From contig JANXZW010000012.1 of the NCBI GenBank assembly GCA_025355305.1, positions 1 through 47,081 of the forward strand: a DNA stretch of 47,081 bases, written 5' to 3'. A program made the position numbers and the translations under genes. Positions within the stretch are counted from its first letter, which is position 1. Each line of letters begins with the position of its first letter. Origin of the DNA: Actinomycetes bacterium (GTDB taxonomy: Bacteria; Actinomycetota; Actinomycetes; Nanopelagicales; Nanopelagicaceae). The notes below the pieces were generated by a model, which saw only the letters and a program-made list of their open reading frames with translations, was not told the DNA's origin and searched no databases. Positions 1-9,863 of this stretch are shown piece after piece.

Positions 1-581
1 ACATCTTTCATTGAAATCCGGCGGTCCATAGCAGTCCGTTGGATCCAGCTAAAGGACTCTGGCTCTGAAAGGTTGAGCGTCTTCATCAAGATTCCTTTGG
101 CCCGGTCAATGATCTTGCGCGTTTCCAGCCGCTCTTGCAAATCTGAAACCTCGTTCTGCAGTGCCCTCTGTTCGCGGTGGCGGCTCACGGCAATTTCGAT
201 CGCTGGGACGAGATCGGAGATGCTAAAAGGTTTAACGACGTAGGCCATCGCTCCCGCATCCCGCGCGCGTTCAACCAGCTCACGTTGGCTGAAGGCTGTC
301 AGCATCAGCACGGGTGAGATCTCGATGATCTGCTCTGCCGCTGAAATTCCATCTAGCTCGGGCATCTTCACATCTAAGATCGTGATATCAGGCAATTTCT
401 CTTTGGCAAAGGCGATTGCCTCTACTCCATTGGTCGCTTCCGCAACGACCTGGTACCCAGCCTCAGTGAGCATCTCCACGAGATCAAGGCGAATAATCGC
501 TTCATCCTCGGCAACGAGAATACGTAAAGGAGCGCTCGCGGTTGAACCGGAGGCAGAGCCTTCGTTTTCTGACTTTATCAT
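1..581 (-). CDS. pdtaR: PdtaR-like response regulator with ANTAR RNA-binding domain (3' end cut by window edge)
   Basis: Two-component response regulator that probably acts on RNA as a transcription antiterminator rather than on DNA. The visible 193 codons hold an N-terminal receiver domain: acidic pair in AEDE (about residues 24-27), phosphoacceptor Asp about 70 in ILDVKMP, LTA switch Thr near 97 and the VKPF lysine near 117. A coiled linker follows, then the start of an ANTAR domain (RAKGILM and a conserved Ala/Met/Arg-rich helix). The C-terminus lies beyond base 1. The family match is to mycobacterial Rv1626, which also lies near pyruvate kinase. The ATG at 581 is the only usable start: no in-frame ATG, GTG or TTG follows before the receiver domain. 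It lies one base after the tRNA discriminator base, so there is no room for a ribosome binding site and leaderless translation is inferred. Confidence 0.9.
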   Translation of the reverse strand, partial: MIKSENEGSASGSTASAPLRILVAEDEAIIRLDLVEMLTEAGYQVVAEATNGVEAIAFAKEKLPDITILDVKMPELDGISAAEQIIEISPVLMLTAFSQRELVERARDAGAMAYVVKPFSISDLVPAIEIAVSRHREQRALQNEVSDLQERLETRKIIDRAKGILMKTLNLSEPESFSWIQRTAMDRRISMKD

Positions 582-582
582 G

Positions 583-655
583 TGCCTCGAGTCGGATTTG
601 AACCGACACTGTGCGGATTTTGAGTCCGCCCTCTCTACCGTTGGAGTACCGAGGC
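583..655 (-). tRNA. tRNA-Leu(CAA)-like gene with short variable loop
   Basis: Manual folding gives a complete cloverleaf. The acceptor is 655-649 with 590-584 (seven pairs, one G-U). T8 and A9 are present, and the D arm has three pairs with GG in its loop. The anticodon stem is 629-625 with 617-613, and its loop carries anticodon CAA (622-620). The variable loop is 5 nt, and the T arm is perfect with loop TTCAAAT. The discriminator is A583 and CCA is not encoded. CAA should read the Leu codon UUG, yet bacterial Leu tRNAs normally have a long class II variable arm and this one does not. The D stem also has C10-G25, opposite to the usual polarity, and a C-A at 13-22. It follows pyk and directly precedes the response regulator, probably on one transcript. 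Confidence 0.85.
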
Positions 656-672
656 GCTCTCTTTCGCGCCTC
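651..672 (-). promoter_or_regulatory. Pre-tRNA leader hairpin overlapping the tRNA acceptor strand
   Basis: On the minus strand GAGGCGC (672-666) pairs perfectly with GCGCCTC (657-651) around an 8-base loop. The 3' arm includes five bases of the tRNA 5' acceptor strand, so this hairpin and the mature tRNA fold exclude each other. The leader copies the GAGGC of the tRNA 3' acceptor strand. Function is unknown; it could slow RNase P processing. Confidence 0.45.
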
Positions 673-690
673 TGGCGCCAAGAAGTTCTG

Positions 691-696
691 AGTATA
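691..696 (-). promoter_or_regulatory. -10 element (TATACT) for the tRNA and response regulator
   Basis: On the minus strand TATACT (5 of 6 to the sigma-70 consensus) lies about 36 bases before the mature tRNA 5' end, just beyond the pyk stop. A weak -35 (TTATCG) sits 18 bp upstream inside the end of pyk. The -10 is good and the -35 poor, so this is a probable but unproven promoter. It would serve both the tRNA and the regulator. Confidence 0.45.
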
Positions 697-707
697 ACGG
701 TACGGAA

Positions 708-2150
708 TTAGCTCCGATAAGCGGGGGCGACTGCATTGATGGCATCCCCCACGATATGCACGCGCAGCGCGTTTGTTGAGCCGGGAATTCCAGGAGGCGC
801 TCCTGCAATGATGACAACTGGCTCGCCCTTAGCGACTCGGCCGGATTCGACCAGTAGGGCATCTACCTGCTTCACCATCTCATCCGTATGGCTGACAATT
901 GAAATGATGAAAGATTCCACGCCCCATGAGAGAGCCAGTTGGTTATAAACGGGTAATTCTGGGGTGAGGGCGAGAATCGGAATTGCCGAACGAAGACGCG
1001 AGATGCGGCGGGCTGAATCTCCACTCTGGGTGAAGGCCACCAAATACTTTGCACCGACGATCTCACCGACCTCTTTTGCCGCCTTGGCAATGGCTCCTCC
1101 TTTTGTAACTGGGTTGTGGTTAAGTGGAGCGATCTGATCGAGCATTGCCTCCTCAGTGCGGGAGATGATACGAGCCATAGTTGCCACCGCCTCGATAGCA
1201 AAGGCTCCAACAGAGGTCTCACCACTCAGCATTAGCGCATCTGCTCCATCTAGGACGGCGTTAGCACAATCAGTCGCTTCAGCTCGAGTTGGGCTGGAAT
1301 TTACAATCATGGAATCGAGCATCTGCGTTGCGACGATGACGGGTTTGGCGGCGGCACGCGAAAGGGCGATACAGCGCTTTTGAACGATCGGTACTTCTTC
1401 AATCGGCATTTCAACACCGAGATCTCCGCGAGCGACCATGATGCCATCGAAGGCAGCCACAATCTCTTCAAGGTTGTCAACGGCCTGCGGCTTCTCGATT
1501 TTTGCGATCACAGGGCGACGAATTCCTTCCTCGTCCATGATGCGGTGCACATCGTCAATATCCTTTGCATTGCGCACGAAAGAGAGGGCGATGAAATCGG
1601 CGCCCGCGTGCAACCCCCAACGAAGATCATCCATGTCCTTCTCTGAGAGAGCAGGCACAGAGACCGCAACGCCGGGAAGATTAATCCCCTTGTTGTTACT
1701 GATAAATCCGGGCTGGATTACCTTGGTGACAACATCATTGCCACTAACCTCAATAACCTCGAGGGTCACCTTGCCATCATCGATCAAAATGCGATCACCT
1801 GGCTTGCAATCCCCAGCCAACCCTTTGTACGTCGTTCCGCATCGCTCTTTACTTCCTTCAACCTCATCGGTGGTGATCGTGAAGATATCGCCCCGGAACA
1901 ATTCATGTGGGCCATCTTTAAACCGAGCGAGGCGAATCTTTGGTCCTTGCAGATCTACCAAGATTGCAACGGGACGATTCGCTGCAGCAGCGGCGGCGCG
2001 AACGAGATTGAGACGGATCTGATGCTCGTCATAGCCCCCGTGGGAGAGATTAAGTCGGGCCATATTCATCCCCGCGGAAATCAGTTCGGCGACCTTCTCT
2101 GCAGACTCAACGGCAGGACCCATCGTGCATACAATTTTCGCTCTTCGCAT
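708..2150 (-). CDS. pyk: Pyruvate kinase
   Basis: Cytosolic glycolytic enzyme transferring phosphate from phosphoenolpyruvate to ADP, giving pyruvate and ATP. The 480-residue product has the normal family length and begins MRRAKIVCTMGP, as the family does. It carries the substrate-binding NLSHG stretch, LVDLQGPKIR, the signature VIAKIEKPQAV containing the catalytic Lys near residue 220, the metal-binding MVARGDLG segment and ATQMLDSM. A C-terminal alpha/beta regulatory domain follows from about residue 340. It stands alone between gltD and the tRNA. A weak AGG lies 8 bases before the ATG. A 7-bp inverted repeat lies about 30 bases upstream of the start. Nothing looks degraded. Confidence 0.97.
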   Translation of the reverse strand: MRRAKIVCTMGPAVESAEKVAELISAGMNMARLNLSHGGYDEHQIRLNLVRAAAAAANRPVAILVDLQGPKIRLARFKDGPHELFRGDIFTITTDEVEGSKERCGTTYKGLAGDCKPGDRILIDDGKVTLEVIEVSGNDVVTKVIQPGFISNNKGINLPGVAVSVPALSEKDMDDLRWGLHAGADFIALSFVRNAKDIDDVHRIMDEEGIRRPVIAKIEKPQAVDNLEEIVAAFDGIMVARGDLGVEMPIEEVPIVQKRCIALSRAAAKPVIVATQMLDSMIVNSSPTRAEATDCANAVLDGADALMLSGETSVGAFAIEAVATMARIISRTEEAMLDQIAPLNHNPVTKGGAIAKAAKEVGEIVGAKYLVAFTQSGDSARRISRLRSAIPILALTPELPVYNQLALSWGVESFIISIVSHTDEMVKQVDALLVESGRVAKGEPVVIIAGAPPGIPGSTNALRVHIVGDAINAVAPAYRS

Positions 2151-2177
2151 ATCTTCAGCCTAAGCCATCTCTTTGGG

Positions 2178-2195
2178 GGAATCCGAGTGGATTCC
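2178..2195 (-). promoter_or_regulatory. Inverted repeat in the pyk leader
   Basis: On the minus strand GGAATCC-ACTC-GGATTCC is a perfect 7-bp inverted repeat with a 4-base spacer, in the 102-bp gltD-pyk gap. No T-run follows, so it is not a standard terminator for gltBD. It may be an operator or a leader hairpin for pyk. No convincing promoter could be placed in this gap. Confidence 0.4.
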
Positions 2196-2252
2196 AGTTT
2201 ATGGTCATGAACACTTCTCATATCCTTGCGGGACTTTATCCGTAATTTGCGC

Positions 2253-3710
2253 CTAAACGGTGAGCGACTTCGCGGTTGGAAGGATCGGGGCTGGTAGACC
2301 CGTCTCACCCGCCAGAAATTCATCAACCGCGGCGGCAGCGCTTCGACCTTCTGCAATCGCCCAGACGATGAGAGATTGCCCGCGCCCGGCATCGCCACAG
2401 ACGAAGATGCCCTCTTCGCTTGTCGCGTACTTCTCATCGCGCTTCACATTTCCGCGCTCATCAAGCGCCACCTCGAGTTGCGAGATTAACTCCGACTTTT
2501 CCGGTCCCAGGAATCCCATGGCGAGTAAGACGAGATCGGCCGGGATTTCGCGTTCAGAGCCCGCTACCTTTTGGAATTTTCCGTTGGCAAACTCTGTCTC
2601 CACGAGCTTAAGTGCTTGGAGATTACCAACGCCGTCCCCAATAAACTCTTCGGTAGAGACTGCATAGATGCGCTCACCGGCCTCTTCATGCGCGCTGCTC
2701 ACGCGGTAGATCATGGGATAGGTCGGCCATGGCTGACTAGTTGGGCGCTCCTGGGTTGGGCGCGGCATAATTTCAAGTTGAGTCACGCTGGCAGCGCCTT
2801 GGCGAATAGCTGTACCCAAGCAATCAGCTCCAGTGTCTCCACCGCCCAAGATCACAACATGTTTACCATGGGCGTTGATGGCCGGTTCTGCAGTGAGTTC
2901 ATCCAGGGCCTGCTTGTTACCCCAAGGCAGGTACTCCATCGCTTGGAAAATACCCTTGTTCTCGCGCCCCGGAATCGGTAGATCGCGCCAGTTGGTCGCG
3001 CCCATGGCAAGAACCACGGCGTCATACCTATTACGTAATTCATCACCCGTGATGTCGACTCCGACGTTGACACCCGCGCGGAAGCGAGTTCCCTCACCCT
3101 CCATCTGGGCTATACGACGATCGACTATCGCCTTCTCCATCTTGAACTCTGGGATCCCATAGCGCAAGAGACCGCCTACTCGATCCGCACGCTCATAGAC
3201 GGCCACCGTATGCCCGGCGCGAGTTAACTGTTGCGCAGCTGCAAGCCCCGCTGGACCTGAACCAACAACTGCCACTGTCTTTCCCGTCAATCGATCCGGC
3301 GGTAATGGCACGACAAGTCCAGCCCCAAAGGCCTCTTCGATGGTACGAAGTTCAACCTGTTTAATGGTGACAGCCTCTGCATTGATTGCAACGACGCATG
3401 CACTCTCACAGGGTGCAGGGCATAAGCGACCCGTGAACTCTGGAAAGTTATTGGTGGCATGCAGACGATCAATCGCCTCGCGACGCTCACCACGCCAGAT
3501 GAGATCGTTCCATTCTGGAATCAAATTTCCGAGAGGGCACTCTTGATGACAGAAGGGAATACCACAATCCATGCAGCGCCCAGCTTGCTTTTGTAATTCG
3601 GCGAAGGGTTGCTCTTCATAAACTTCTCTCCAATCTTTGATGCGCACATCAACGGGACGACGAGTTGGGGTCTTGCGCTCGGTCGTTAAAAATCCTTTGG
3701 GATCAGCCAC
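2253..3710 (-). CDS. gltD: Glutamate synthase (NADPH) small subunit
   Basis: Beta subunit of NADPH-dependent GOGAT. It oxidises NADPH on FAD and passes electrons through iron-sulfur clusters to the large subunit, which makes glutamate from glutamine and 2-oxoglutarate. The 485-residue product shows the N-terminal cluster-binding cysteines ([13 protein letters not shown] near 47-59, and CPAPCESAC near 97-105). The FAD dinucleotide-binding motif [12 protein letters not shown] is near 148, and a second nucleotide site [10 protein letters not shown] near 287 is for NADPH. Start GTG 3710 is preceded by GGAGG at good spacing. It overlaps the end of gltB by 8 bases, which fits coupled translation of the two subunits. 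Confidence 0.96.
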   Translation of the reverse strand: MADPKGFLTTERKTPTRRPVDVRIKDWREVYEEQPFAELQKQAGRCMDCGIPFCHQECPLGNLIPEWNDLIWRGERREAIDRLHATNNFPEFTGRLCPAPCESACVVAINAEAVTIKQVELRTIEEAFGAGLVVPLPPDRLTGKTVAVVGSGPAGLAAAQQLTRAGHTVAVYERADRVGGLLRYGIPEFKMEKAIVDRRIAQMEGEGTRFRAGVNVGVDITGDELRNRYDAVVLAMGATNWRDLPIPGRENKGIFQAMEYLPWGNKQALDELTAEPAINAHGKHVVILGGGDTGADCLGTAIRQGAASVTQLEIMPRPTQERPTSQPWPTYPMIYRVSSAHEEAGERIYAVSTEEFIGDGVGNLQALKLVETEFANGKFQKVAGSEREIPADLVLLAMGFLGPEKSELISQLEVALDERGNVKRDEKYATSEEGIFVCGDAGRGQSLIVWAIAEGRSAAAAVDEFLAGETGLPAPILPTAKSLTV

Positions 3711-6700
3711 GTGTCGCCTCCATTACCGCCTCGTCTACATTGAGCCCTTCGCGCTCCGCACGCTCCATCGCCGCAAGCACCTTTGCATAATCCCGTGGCA
3801 TTATCATCGAGACGCGCGCGCTCTCGGTGCTCCAATCCTTCAGTAGCGCATGTGCGATCTGCGAACCCGTCTCTGCGTAGAACTTTGAGATTAGGTCGTG
3901 AACCTGCTTGGCGCGGGCAGGAGTGAGGGTCAAAACATCGACCATATCAAGGTTCACTAATCGGGGATCCAAATCGAGCACAAAAGCAACCCCGCCTGAC
4001 ATCCCCGCCCCAAAATTTCTGCCAGTAGCACCGAGGACAATGACAACTCCACCCGTCATGTACTCGCAGCCGTGATCACCCACGCCTTCGACAATTGCGA
4101 GTGCACCCGAGTTACGGACACAGAAGCGCTCTCCCACAATGCCTCGAATAAAGATCTCACCGCTCGTTGCACCGTAGCCGATGACATTACCCGCAATGAC
4201 ATTGCGCTCAGATAAAAAGGTAGCCCCCTCATCAGGCCGAACAATCACTCGACCTCCAGAGAGACCCTTGCCGACATAGTCATTAGCATCTCCATAGAGA
4301 CGTAAGGTAAGACCGCGTGGGATAAAGGCACCAAGAGATTGGCCTGCTGATCCATGGAATGAGATATCAATGGTGTCCTCGGGTAGTCCAGCTCCCCCGT
4401 AGCGACGAGTTATCTCAGCGCCAAGCATCGTTCCGACGGTGCGGTTCACATTGCGGACTGGAATTTCTAAGCGGACGGAGTCGCCATTGACCAGAGCCGG
4501 CTGAGAGAGCTCAATGAGGGTGTTGTCGAGTGCGGCCACCAATCCGTGATCTTGCACTCCTGTGTTTCTCCGCGAGCCTGCAAAGAGCGGTGCCTTGAGC
4601 AGTGGCGCGAGATCAAGGCCACTCGCCTTCCAATGTGCAACCGCGTCACGAGTATCGAGCAGTTCGACCTGACCAATCGCCTCTTCGATCGAGCGCAAGC
4701 CCAACGCTGCCAGCCATTCACGTACCTCTTCGGCGATGTACTCAAAGAAAGTTTCAACGAATTCTGGTTTTCCTGTGAAGCGTTTACGTAGCTCTGGATT
4801 TTGGGTAGCGACGCCAACAGGACAGGTATCCAAGTGACAGACACGCATCATGACGCATCCCGCGACCACGAGCGGGGCGGTAGCGAAGCCAAATTCTTCA
4901 GCTCCAAGCAGCGCTGCAATCACTACATCGCGGCCGGTCTTCATCTGACCGTCAACCTGAACCACAATGCGATCGCGCAGCCCGTTGAGCATCAAAGTTT
5001 GTTGCGTCTCGGCCAGGCCAAGCTCCCACGGCGCGCCGGCATGTTTTAATGAGGTCAGCGGTGATGCACCGGTTCCACCGTCATGACCCGAGATTAAGAC
5101 GACATCGGCATGTGCCTTGGATACTCCAGCGGCAACAGTTCCCACTCCAACTTCGGCGACTAATTTCACATGAACGCGCGCGTTCCTATTTGCATTCTTA
5201 AGGTCATGAATAAGTTGTGCGAGATCTTCGATCGAATAAATATCATGGTGCGGGGGCGGTGAGATAAGACCGACGCCGGGGGTCGAAAAGCGCACCTGCG
5301 CGATCCACGGATAGACCTTGTTGCCAGGAAGTTGTCCGCCTTCACCAGGCTTTGCACCCTGGGCCATCTTGATCTGAATATCGTCGGCGTTGACGAGATA
5401 TTCACTCGTTACCCCAAAGCGACCAGATGCAACCTGCTTGATGGCAGATCGACGCGAATCGCCATTGGCATCCAAAACGTTGCGAGCCGGATCTTCTCCA
5501 CCTTCGCCGGTATTTGATTTTCCGCCGATACGGTTCATGGCGATAGCCAATGTCTCGTGGGCCTCTTGCGAAATTGAACCGTATGACATTGCCCCAGTTG
5601 CAAAGCGCTTGATAATTGCGGATGCTGCTTCAACCTCCTCGAGCGGAACAGCTTTACGAGCACCTTCCCTAAAGGTGAAGAGCCCACGCAAGGTCATGAG
5701 ATTTTTCGATTGATCATCCACCAAGTTGGTGTACTGCTTGAAAATGTCATACCGCTTGGCGCGCGTTGCATGTTGCAACTTAAAAACAGTTTCTGGATTA
5801 AACAGATGAGGCTCACCCTCGCGACGCCATTGGTACTCACCGCCGATAGGCAACTTCTTCGTACCTGGGATCTCACCCATCGGAGGATAAGCAATGTGAT
5901 GGCGCTTAATTGTCTCTTGTGACAGAGTGTCGAGTGAGACGCCGCCGAGGCGTGAGGTGAGTCCAGAAAAATATTCTTCTACTACTTCAGAAGAGAGGCC
6001 GATCGCTTCAAACACCTGTGCGCCATGGTAGGAAGCAATGGTGGAAATACCCATCTTCGACATCACCTTTAAGACACCTTTGCCCAATGATTTGATGAGG
6101 TTAGCAACCGCCTTCTCTGGGGTGATACCAGTGATTACGCCTTGTCGAACCAGGTCTTCGGCGCTCTCCATCGCCAAATATGGGTTTACGGCAGATGCTC
6201 CGAAGCCAATCAGAAGCGCAACATGGTGCACCTCACGAACCTCGCCACTTTCAATGACCAGGCTTACTCGGGTGCGAGTCTTCTCGCGAATCAAATGATG
6301 GTGAACCGCCGAAGTGAGAAGTAGAGAGGGAATCGGCGCCTCTTCGCTATCTCCATCACGGTCGGAGAGAACCACGATGCGTGCACCATTCTTTATTGCC
6401 TCCGATACTTCTGCACGAATCTCCTCAATCCGATCGCGCAACGCTTCTCCGCCACCAAGAGCTGGGAAGAGGCCGCGCACCACATGCGCATTAAAGTCAG
6501 GATGCTCACCATCGGCATTAACGTGAATAATTTTGGCGAGTTCATCATTATCAATTACTGGAAAATCCAGTGAGATCTGTCGACATGAATCTGGGGAAGG
6601 ATTGAGAAGATTTGATTCAGCGCCGATCGTCTGTCCGAGGCTGGTGACCATCTCTTCGCGAATCGCGTCAAGTGGTGGATTGGTCACTTGGGCGAAGAGT

Positions 6701-8217
6701 TGTGCGAAGTAGTCAAAAAGTAGACGGGGTTTCTCAGAAAGGGCAGCGATCGGGGTATCAGTGCCCATGGAGCCCAATGGTTCCGCACCATTCTTGGCCA
6801 TCGGGGCGATAATGATGCGCAGCTCTTCTTCGGTATACCCAAATGCGCGTTGGCGGCGAATCACGGAGGAGTGCGGATAAATAATATGTTCGCGGGAGGG
6901 CAGATCAGCGAGACGAACTACGCCCTCTGCTAGCCATTGCCCATAGGGCTGCGCACTTGCGAGTGAGTCCTTGATTTCACTATCTTCGATGATGCGGCCT
7001 TGGGCAATATCAACCAAGAACATCCGTCCTGGTTGCAAGCGACCCTTGCGGACTACTTTCGTGGGATCGATATCGAGCACGCCAACTTCTGAGGCGAGAA
7101 TAACTAAACCATCATCGGTAACCCAGAAGCGCGAAGGGCGAAGTCCGTTGCGATCGAGCACCGCACCGACCTGTGAGCCATCGGTGAAGGTGACACATGC
7201 CGGCCCATCCCAAGGCTCCATCAGGGAGGCATGAAAAGCGTAGAAATCGCGCTGAACTTGCGACATCGTGGTGCTGTTCTCCCACGCCTCGGGGATCATC
7301 ATCAAGATGGAGTGCGGCAGCGAACGTCCAGTGAGGTACAAGAGCTCTAAAACCTCATCGAATGACGCGGAATCGCTTCCCTGACTATCAACAATCGGAA
7401 AGAGACGAGAGATCTCACCCGGAATCAGAGGGCTTTCCAGAAGCGCTTCACGCGCCCGCATCCAATTACGATTTCCGCGCACGGTATTGATCTCACCGTT
7501 GTGAGCGATGTAACGATAAGGGTGGGCCAACGGCCAAGAGGGAAATGTATTTGTTGAGAAGCGCGAGTGCACGAGCGCTAAGGGAGACTTAACCTGTTCA
7601 TCGGAGAGATCAGGGAAGAAATCCTCCAACTGTCCAGTCGTGAGCATTCCCTTGTAAACGATGGTACGAGATGAAAGAGATGGGAAGTAGATGGGCAGTC
7701 CGTGCTCTACCCGCTTGCGAAAGCAGAATGCTAGGCGATCAAGTTCAAGATCGCTCTCCCCGTCCTTGCCAGAAATAAAGAGTTGAACAAAGCGCGGCAT
7801 GACCGAGAGAGCAGTTGTACCCAACGAGGAATCATCGGTCGGAAGTTCCCTCCAACCGAGAATGTTGAGATTCTCCGCTTCGGCTAAGCGAAGGATTCCT
7901 GGGAGGTCATCGAAATCCCTATCGACAAAGGCGATGCCAGTGGCATATGAGCCTGCGACCGGGAGCTCAAACTCAACGACCCTGCGATAGAACTCATCTG
8001 GGATGCAAATCAAAATTCCCGCGCCATCGCCGCTATCTGGTTCCGCTCCCGAGGCGCCGCGGTGCTCCATATTTCGCAGGGCGGTCAGGGCCTGCGAGAC
8101 GATCTGGTGTGTGGCTTCCTTCTTGAGCGTAGCGACCATCGCAACACCACATGCATCATGTTCATCGGCAGGGTTATAGAGGCCCTGTGCAGATGGCAGA
8201 GAAGAGAAAAGTGTCAC
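3703..8217 (-). CDS. gltB: Glutamate synthase (NADPH) large subunit
   Basis: Alpha subunit of GOGAT. Domains in order: N-terminal glutamine amidotransferase whose nucleophile is the Cys of HDACGVAM; a central domain; the FMN-binding synthase domain ([24 protein letters not shown]); 3Fe-4S cysteines in [15 protein letters not shown]; and a C-terminal glycine-rich beta-helix. I place the start at GTG 8217, 13 codons inside the longest open frame, because AGGAG lies 5 bases before it. This gives 1504 residues with a 22-residue propeptide before the catalytic Cys, as in the family. It is followed at once by gltD. Upstream lies a 109-bp gap with a possible -35 (TTGATA) and a short direct repeat. 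Confidence 0.96.
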   Translation of the reverse strand: MTLFSSLPSAQGLYNPADEHDACGVAMVATLKKEATHQIVSQALTALRNMEHRGASGAEPDSGDGAGILICIPDEFYRRVVEFELPVAGSYATGIAFVDRDFDDLPGILRLAEAENLNILGWRELPTDDSSLGTTALSVMPRFVQLFISGKDGESDLELDRLAFCFRKRVEHGLPIYFPSLSSRTIVYKGMLTTGQLEDFFPDLSDEQVKSPLALVHSRFSTNTFPSWPLAHPYRYIAHNGEINTVRGNRNWMRAREALLESPLIPGEISRLFPIVDSQGSDSASFDEVLELLYLTGRSLPHSILMMIPEAWENSTTMSQVQRDFYAFHASLMEPWDGPACVTFTDGSQVGAVLDRNGLRPSRFWVTDDGLVILASEVGVLDIDPTKVVRKGRLQPGRMFLVDIAQGRIIEDSEIKDSLASAQPYGQWLAEGVVRLADLPSREHIIYPHSSVIRRQRAFGYTEEELRIIIAPMAKNGAEPLGSMGTDTPIAALSEKPRLLFDYFAQLFAQVTNPPLDAIREEMVTSLGQTIGAESNLLNPSPDSCRQISLDFPVIDNDELAKIIHVNADGEHPDFNAHVVRGLFPALGGGEALRDRIEEIRAEVSEAIKNGARIVVLSDRDGDSEEAPIPSLLLTSAVHHHLIREKTRTRVSLVIESGEVREVHHVALLIGFGASAVNPYLAMESAEDLVRQGVITGITPEKAVANLIKSLGKGVLKVMSKMGISTIASYHGAQVFEAIGLSSEVVEEYFSGLTSRLGGVSLDTLSQETIKRHHIAYPPMGEIPGTKKLPIGGEYQWRREGEPHLFNPETVFKLQHATRAKRYDIFKQYTNLVDDQSKNLMTLRGLFTFREGARKAVPLEEVEAASAIIKRFATGAMSYGSISQEAHETLAIAMNRIGGKSNTGEGGEDPARNVLDANGDSRRSAIKQVASGRFGVTSEYLVNADDIQIKMAQGAKPGEGGQLPGNKVYPWIAQVRFSTPGVGLISPPPHHDIYSIEDLAQLIHDLKNANRNARVHVKLVAEVGVGTVAAGVSKAHADVVLISGHDGGTGASPLTSLKHAGAPWELGLAETQQTLMLNGLRDRIVVQVDGQMKTGRDVVIAALLGAEEFGFATAPLVVAGCVMMRVCHLDTCPVGVATQNPELRKRFTGKPEFVETFFEYIAEEVREWLAALGLRSIEEAIGQVELLDTRDAVAHWKASGLDLAPLLKAPLFAGSRRNTGVQDHGLVAALDNTLIELSQPALVNGDSVRLEIPVRNVNRTVGTMLGAEITRRYGGAGLPEDTIDISFHGSAGQSLGAFIPRGLTLRLYGDANDYVGKGLSGGRVIVRPDEGATFLSERNVIAGNVIGYGATSGEIFIRGIVGERFCVRNSGALAIVEGVGDHGCEYMTGGVVIVLGATGRNFGAGMSGGVAFVLDLDPRLVNLDMVDVLTLTPARAKQVHDLISKFYAETGSQIAHALLKDWSTESARVSMIMPRDYAKVLAAMERAEREGLNVDEAVMEATRG

Positions 8218-8265
8218 GAACGCTCCTAGAGAACGGTCAGGACGACAGTGGCCCAACGAATTGCG

Positions 8266-8283
8266 CCCGAGCTAAACCCGAGC
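8266..8283. repeat. 7-bp direct repeat upstream of gltB
   Basis: CCCGAGC at 8266-8272 and again at 8277-8283, an 11-bp period, lies about 50 bp before the gltB start and downstream of a TTGATA hexamer on the minus strand. The spacing is one helical turn, so a tandem protein site controlling gltBD is possible. Short enough to be chance. Confidence 0.3.
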
Positions 8284-8326
8284 AATGAGAAAGAGTATCA
8301 ACTAGCGGCGTATTCGCGCGCCACGG

Positions 8327-9025
8327 TTAAATATGAACGAGCGCGCCAATGCCAGCAGTGATCGCCATTCCAAGACCACCACCAATGAGTACCCGCAAAA
8401 CCGTGGTAACAAAGGCAGAGCCCGCCAACTTTGAAGAGATGGCGCCGGTTGAGAAGAGACCGGCCATAGTGAAGAGAATAATCAGTGTGACCTTCGTTGA
8501 GGTTCCGCCTATGAGGGCGCCTATGAGTGGAACGGTGGCACCAAGAGCGAAGCTAATCGCCGAAGCAAGCGCCGCGAGGGCCGGTTGCGCCTTATTGGAG
8601 TGATGTTGGCCTAACTCATCCCGCAGGTGGGCAGCGAGCGCGTCCTTCTCGGTGAAGGTTTGGGCAACCTTCTCGGCTAGCTCCCGTGAAAGACCCCGTT
8701 CTTGGTAGATCTGAGTCAACTCTTCTAACTCACCATCTGGATCGATAGAAAGATGATCAATCTCCATCTGACGATCGGAAGCCTCAATATCGGCCTGGGA
8801 TTGGACAGAGATGTATTCGCCTACCGCCATGGACATGGAGCCAGCGGCGATTCCAGCCAGACCCGCCACCGGAAGAAAACTGACACGGCCGGCTGCCGCA
8901 ATTCCGATTAACAACGAGGCATTAGAGACGAGGCCATCATTCGCCCCAAGCACGGCGGCGCGGAGCCAACCCGACTTACTAGCGCGGTGGTGCTCATTGC
9001 GTTGAGCGACGGTTTCCATACTCAT
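8327..9025 (-). CDS. VIT1/CCC1 family membrane transporter
   Basis: Integral membrane protein of the VIT/CCC1 family, whose studied members move iron or manganese across membranes. The 232 residues contain the family N-terminus (WLRAAVLGANDGLVSNASLLIGIA), a second helix pair with SMAVGEYISV near 66-75, an acidic cytoplasmic loop from about 78 to 145 rich in Glu, Asp and His, and three more hydrophobic helices to the C-terminus. The conserved Asp and Asn of the first helix and the Gly-Glu-Tyr of the second are present. The metal cannot be told from sequence. Its ATG overlaps the lgt stop as ATGA, so it is probably the last gene of the his-trp-lgt run. Confidence 0.88.
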   Translation of the reverse strand: MSMETVAQRNEHHRASKSGWLRAAVLGANDGLVSNASLLIGIAAAGRVSFLPVAGLAGIAAGSMSMAVGEYISVQSQADIEASDRQMEIDHLSIDPDGELEELTQIYQERGLSRELAEKVAQTFTEKDALAAHLRDELGQHHSNKAQPALAALASAISFALGATVPLIGALIGGTSTKVTLIILFTMAGLFSTGAISSKLAGSAFVTTVLRVLIGGGLGMAITAGIGALVHI

Positions 9026-9855
9026 AGTGGAATTGTATCTTGTGGTGTAGCGCCGCTCTTCTCGAACTTCTCACCTTTGATGATGAAGAGCGAGGAAATT
9101 ATGAGAGAGATCAACGCTACCCAGACGTTGAGGCGTACCCCCCAGATGAGGTGAGCTCGATCTATGCGTAGCGCTTCAATCCAGAGGCGTCCTAAGCAGT
9201 AGAGCGATATGTATAAGAGAAAGGTATTCCCAGGGCGCAACCTGCGAATTCGTGGGGAGAATAAAATTATTGCAGCACAGAGCAGACACCATATTGACTC
9301 ATAAAGGAAGGTGGGGTGGAAGGTGGCAAAATTTTCGTAGCCCGGCGGGCGATCTGCCAACGGCACTTTGAGAGCCCAAGGAAGAGTGGTAGGCGAGCCA
9401 AAGAGCTCGTGATTAAACCAATTCCCCCAACGCCCGATCGCTTGTGCCAAGAGAATTCCTGGGGCTAAGGCATCTATCGCCTGCAGGAAGCCAAGGCTTC
9501 GCTCTCTTCGGAAGTACAGGTAAGCAGTCCCGGTACCTACGGCAACTGCCCCCCAAATTCCCATACCCCCTTGCCAAATTTTAAAGGCATCTAGCAAGTG
9601 CCCGTGTGATCCAAAATAGAGTTCAGGCGTCGTGAGGAGGTGATAGAGACGGCCGCCAATTATCCCAGCAGGAATTACATAGATGGCTAGGTCATAGAGC
9701 TCCCCAGGTATCCCACCACCCCGCCGCCAGCGCACCGAACCAACGAGAAGTGCAACGATTATTCCTAGAAGTATGCAAAGTGCGTAGTAACGCAGTGTGA
9801 TCGCTCCCAACTCAATCGAATTGCTCGAGGGAGTTGGGATAAAGCGATCAAACAA
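9022..9855 (-). CDS. lgt: Prolipoprotein diacylglyceryl transferase
   Basis: Membrane enzyme that attaches diacylglycerol from phosphatidylglycerol to the lipobox cysteine of prolipoproteins, the first step of lipoprotein maturation. The 277-residue protein has seven or so hydrophobic helices and the family motifs GGRLYHLL, WQGGMGIWGA and the signature GRWGNWFNHELFG. The start appears to be TTG at 9855; no ATG or GTG fits and the N-terminal sequence aligns with the family from this point. It lies 8 bases after the dsbA-like gene and overlaps the VIT gene. lgt following trpA is a conserved actinobacterial arrangement. The next enzyme of the pathway, lspA, is also in this window (25122-25622). 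Confidence 0.95.
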   Translation of the reverse strand: MFDRFIPTPSSNSIELGAITLRYYALCILLGIIVALLVGSVRWRRGGGIPGELYDLAIYVIPAGIIGGRLYHLLTTPELYFGSHGHLLDAFKIWQGGMGIWGAVAVGTGTAYLYFRRERSLGFLQAIDALAPGILLAQAIGRWGNWFNHELFGSPTTLPWALKVPLADRPPGYENFATFHPTFLYESIWCLLCAAIILFSPRIRRLRPGNTFLLYISLYCLGRLWIEALRIDRAHLIWGVRLNVWVALISLIISSLFIIKGEKFEKSGATPQDTIPL

Positions 9856-9863
9856 GGATGGAA

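Noticed and set aside
1438-2022. 194-codon plus-strand ORF opposite pyk
   Set aside because: Antisense shadow of a well-supported enzyme gene, with no recognisable domain.
8218-8256. N-terminal extension of GltB
   Set aside because: GTG 8217 has AGGAG at ideal spacing and gives a normal propeptide length.
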